In this document: positions 61,994 through 64,000 of the stretch, in pieces
Layout: every line of letters starts with the position of its first letter
How positions within the stretch are numbered: the stretch's first letter is position 1
DNA from: Amycolatopsis japonica
GTDB lineage: Bacteria; Actinomycetota; Actinomycetes; Mycobacteriales; Pseudonocardiaceae
Reading direction: 5' to 3'
Length of the DNA: 64,000 nt
Assembly: GCF_000732925.1 (NCBI RefSeq)
Contig: NZ_CP008953.1
Coordinates: 1,364,001-1,428,000, forward strand
Translations under genes and position numbers: made by a program
Notes under the pieces: generated by a model
Database searches by the model: none
The model's input: the letters and a program-made list of their open reading frames with translations, nothing else
What the model was told of the DNA's origin: nothing

Positions 61994-63469
61994 CTAGTTG
62001 GTGGGGTCGTCGTTCTTGTGGGGAAGGAGGGCAGTGGGGTGAAATTGCGTGCCGTCCACCGTTGCCTTGTCGAACGAGCTTTTACCGTTGAAGGTCACCG
62101 CGTTGAACTGGGGTGCGCCGGTGAAGCGTGCCTCACGGAACCAGGCGCCGCTGCCGAAAGTTGCCCCGTCGTACAAGACGTCGTCGGCGAAGGTCGCTAG
62201 GTCGAAACTGGCATCGCTGGTGAAGGCTGCCTTGGTGAACCATGCCTTGTCAGTGAAGGTGACCTTGTCGAACTTGACGAACCTGTTGAAGACCGCCTGG
62301 TCGAACTGCGCGGGACCGGTAAATGTCGCTTCTTCGAACCTGGTGTAGGTGTTGAAGGCCGTCTTGTAGAACACGGCCTTGCCGGCGAAGGTCGCCCTGA
62401 CGAACCTGGCATCGCCGTGGAAGGTCGCCCTGTCGAACATGACGCCGCGACGGAAGGTCGTCTTGTTGAACCAGCCGTTGAGGCTGAAGGTCGCCTCGTC
62501 GAACCACGCGCCGCCGGTGAAAGTCGTCCCCTCGAACCGGGCGTTGCGTGTGAAGGTTGCCTTGGTGAACAGGGTGGCGCCGGTGAAGGTCGCGTGGTCG
62601 AAGCTGGCGGTTCCGGTGAAGGTCGCTTTACGGAATGTGCTGGTTCCGGCCCGAGCGCCGGTCAAGGTGAAGTCGATGAGTTGGGCGCCCGTGAGGTCAA
62701 GGTCGAGTTCGCCCCAGTAGCTGGAGCTGCGGCGGGGGTTGAGATGGTCTTTGAGGAGGCGTTGGGCGGTAAGCCGGACTTCGCGTTCCTGCGTGCGCTC
62801 GCGGTAGTTGTCGACGTCATTGATGCCGCCACGGTCGTCAGGCTCCGCCTCGACCGGAGGTTCGTACGGCATGCGCAGGTAGGCGCAGAGGACGTTGACG
62901 ATGGTCTGGCGCTGGGTCTCGTTGTCCTGGGCGAGGCGTTCGAGTGCGTAAAGGCCGCTGAGCCGCACCGGGGCTTTCTCGGAGCCGAGTAGCTCGGCGG
63001 CTTTGAGGTAGAGGTCGGTGATCCGGCGCGCGGTCGCGTCTGAGCGAGCATCGTCGGCGACCCGTTCCTGATGTGCTCGGTTGGCGGCGGCGTCGGCTTG
63101 CTGGTGTGCGAGGACTTCGTATTGCTGGGCGAGGGCGCGTTCGCGGTTGTCGAGGTCGGCTTCGGTGGAGTGCTGGCGGCGCCAAGCGAGGTAGAGGGCG
63201 ACCACGCCGCCGCTGCCGACGCCGATGCTAAGCCCGATTTTCAGAGCATCGAGGCGGGCCTTCACCAGATCGGCGCCGGTGAGCCCGGCGGTGGCCGGCC
63301 ACCACAGCACAGTCACCGCACCCGCGGTCAGGACCCCGATCACCAACGCGGTCCACCACATCGCGGCCCGGGTCAGCTCGGGCAGCCGCTTTACCGACGA
63401 AGGGGTCGGACTCGGCGGTGTCGGGGGGCTGGCGGCTCCCTGCCGCGCATCGTCGGTCATGACCTTCAT
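61994..63469 (-). CDS. Membrane-anchored pentapeptide-repeat protein
   Basis: A 491-aa protein from ATG 63469 (ATG 63460 possible). The N-terminus has two transmembrane helices (about 35-57 and 75-97). A coiled, charged linker and a conserved helical region follow (RITDLYLKAAELLGSEKAPV, then RLSGLYALERLAQDN), and then some twenty-five A(D/N/T)LXX/ATFTG-type pentapeptide repeats form a right-handed quadrilateral helix (for example ATFTGTASFDHATFTGATLF). Similar proteins are frequent in actinomycetes; their function is unknown. Here the repeats are unusually rich in Phe. The gene lies right of the split ligD and may be part of the chromosome. Confidence 0.82.
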   Translation of the reverse strand: MKVMTDDARQGAASPPTPPSPTPSSVKRLPELTRAAMWWTALVIGVLTAGAVTVLWWPATAGLTGADLVKARLDALKIGLSIGVGSGGVVALYLAWRRQHSTEADLDNRERALAQQYEVLAHQQADAAANRAHQERVADDARSDATARRITDLYLKAAELLGSEKAPVRLSGLYALERLAQDNETQRQTIVNVLCAYLRMPYEPPVEAEPDDRGGINDVDNYRERTQEREVRLTAQRLLKDHLNPRRSSSYWGELDLDLTGAQLIDFTLTGARAGTSTFRKATFTGTASFDHATFTGATLFTKATFTRNARFEGTTFTGGAWFDEATFSLNGWFNKTTFRRGVMFDRATFHGDARFVRATFAGKAVFYKTAFNTYTRFEEATFTGPAQFDQAVFNRFVKFDKVTFTDKAWFTKAAFTSDASFDLATFADDVLYDGATFGSGAWFREARFTGAPQFNAVTFNGKSSFDKATVDGTQFHPTALLPHKNDDPTN

Positions 63470-63613
63470 CGTTGCGTACTCAGGTGAGAACGTCTCAAGG
63501 ACGCGCAAACGGAGCCCGTGGTCGCCCGAGCTGGAGTCGCGAACTTAGCGAGGCTGGTCGACGTGGCACAGATCAGCTTGCGCTACTTGGTAGATCTCCT
63601 CGCGGAGCGAGGG

Positions 63614-63805
63614 CTAACTCACCACTTCAATCCAGGTGGGCATGCTGCGCAATGTCGAGGCTGCGACGAGGGCGGGGCGGGGGGTGCCGTCGAAGGGCTG
63701 GTAGTAGGTGGTGTCGTCGGGCAGGACGTACCAGCGGCCACCGCCGAGGGTGGGCTTGTCGGCGGCTTCGTACACGGTCGCGCCGGTCAGGTCGGGTTCG
63801 TCCAC
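63614..63805 (-). CDS. Small hypothetical protein
   Basis: 63 aa from a GTG at 63805 with GGGAGG four bases upstream; the longer frame to 63907 lacks a ribosome-binding site. The sequence (VDEPDLTGATVYEAADKPTL, then GRWYVLPDDTTYYQPFDG) looks like a compact soluble protein rich in Tyr and Asp. No family is recognised. It lies 144 bp upstream of the pentapeptide-repeat gene in the same direction and could be co-transcribed. Confidence 0.5.
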   Translation of the reverse strand: MDEPDLTGATVYEAADKPTLGGGRWYVLPDDTTYYQPFDGTPRPALVAASTLRSMPTWIEVVS

Positions 63806-64000
63806 CGTGCCTCCCAGGTCACTCTTACGGCCTAGCGTGTTATCAAGTCGAGTCAACCATGCCAGTCCCTGCACATGGTTCACTGGTCGGGGTGGTGTCG
63901 GGTCCACTACCTGGTGTTATGTCAAGCACAGGGCTTGACGGGAGCAAGTTCGGCGTTCAGGATCGTCGACAGAGTTCGTGCGTATGTTCGAGTGTTTGTC

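Noticed and set aside
63921-63939. GTCAAGC...GCTTGAC inverted repeat near the right edge as an insertion-sequence end
   Set aside because: Arms are only 7 bp, and no transposase or target duplication is visible. A regulatory site for a gene beyond the window is as likely.
1-64000. CRISPR arrays
   Set aside because: No series of regularly spaced near-identical repeats was found. The 36-bp copies at 52.9, 55.7 and 60.5 kb are kilobases apart and degenerate.

Overview
The window is high-GC actinomycete DNA. Gene content (GAF-ANTAR protein, DUF5937 ArsR regulator, ShbA-like sigma factor, DUF2637 proteins, AurF-type diiron oxygenase) and a perfect GTGAAGGCCTCCTTC-type intergenic palindrome suggest Pseudonocardiaceae, most likely Amycolatopsis or a close relative. 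This placement is inference from gene style, not a database match.

Bases 1-18.4 kb look like ordinary chromosome. They hold a divergent MFS/MerR pair, a sugar-type oxidoreductase behind two LacI-type operators, a GAF-ANTAR protein, a Tet(M)/Otr(A)-like ribosomal protection GTPase with a candidate leader ORF, and a large secreted GH87 alpha-1,3-glucanase. A TetR - enoyl-CoA hydratase - AurF oxygenase - small membrane protein operon follows, then a secreted S1 protease, an SDR/DUF3100 pair, and an ArsR regulator between two related small secreted proteins.

Bases 18.9-27.0 kb form an integrated element. It is bounded by identical 53-bp direct repeats that match the 3' half of a tRNA-Lys(CTT) gene, with an integrase remnant beside the right copy. 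It begins with a DUF2637 gene and carries a three-gene operon that looks like defence: DUF4041/T5orf172, a SIR2-like DUF4917 protein and an unknown. A second DUF2637 gene with the same upstream region starts just right of the second repeat, so at least two related elements were stacked here.

Bases 28.1-47.0 kb continue as accessory DNA rich in predicted conflict systems. They include a four-gene operon with two overlapping sigma-factor genes, a Trypco1 + trypsin-nSTAND-WD40 pair, an ABC-3C operon (SMC-like ATPase, middle component, restriction-endonuclease-like protein), a seven-repeat DUF4379 zinc-ribbon protein with an embedded nuclease domain, and a TPR STAND-like protein with a degraded P-loop. 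Remnants of an IS701-type transposase, a response regulator and a frameshifted gene lie between them.

Bases 47.7-61.9 kb hold the most striking feature. A gene for a ligase-polymerase (LigD-type) enzyme is split cleanly by about 12.2 kb of inserted DNA. The insert starts with a recombinase module: a tyrosine recombinase with a frameshift, a small HTH protein and an 856-aa multi-zinc-ribbon recombinase-like protein. Two large genes follow, a HEPN-motif protein and an AVAST-like nuclease-STAND protein, each on the minus strand. A degenerate sequence of about 36 bp occurs after the recombinase module, between the two cargo genes, and exactly at the ligD junction. This suggests stepwise addition of single-gene defence cassettes at one attachment site.

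The window ends with a membrane-anchored pentapeptide-repeat protein and a small hypothetical gene. Start sites and family names are read from sequence alone; no searches were run.
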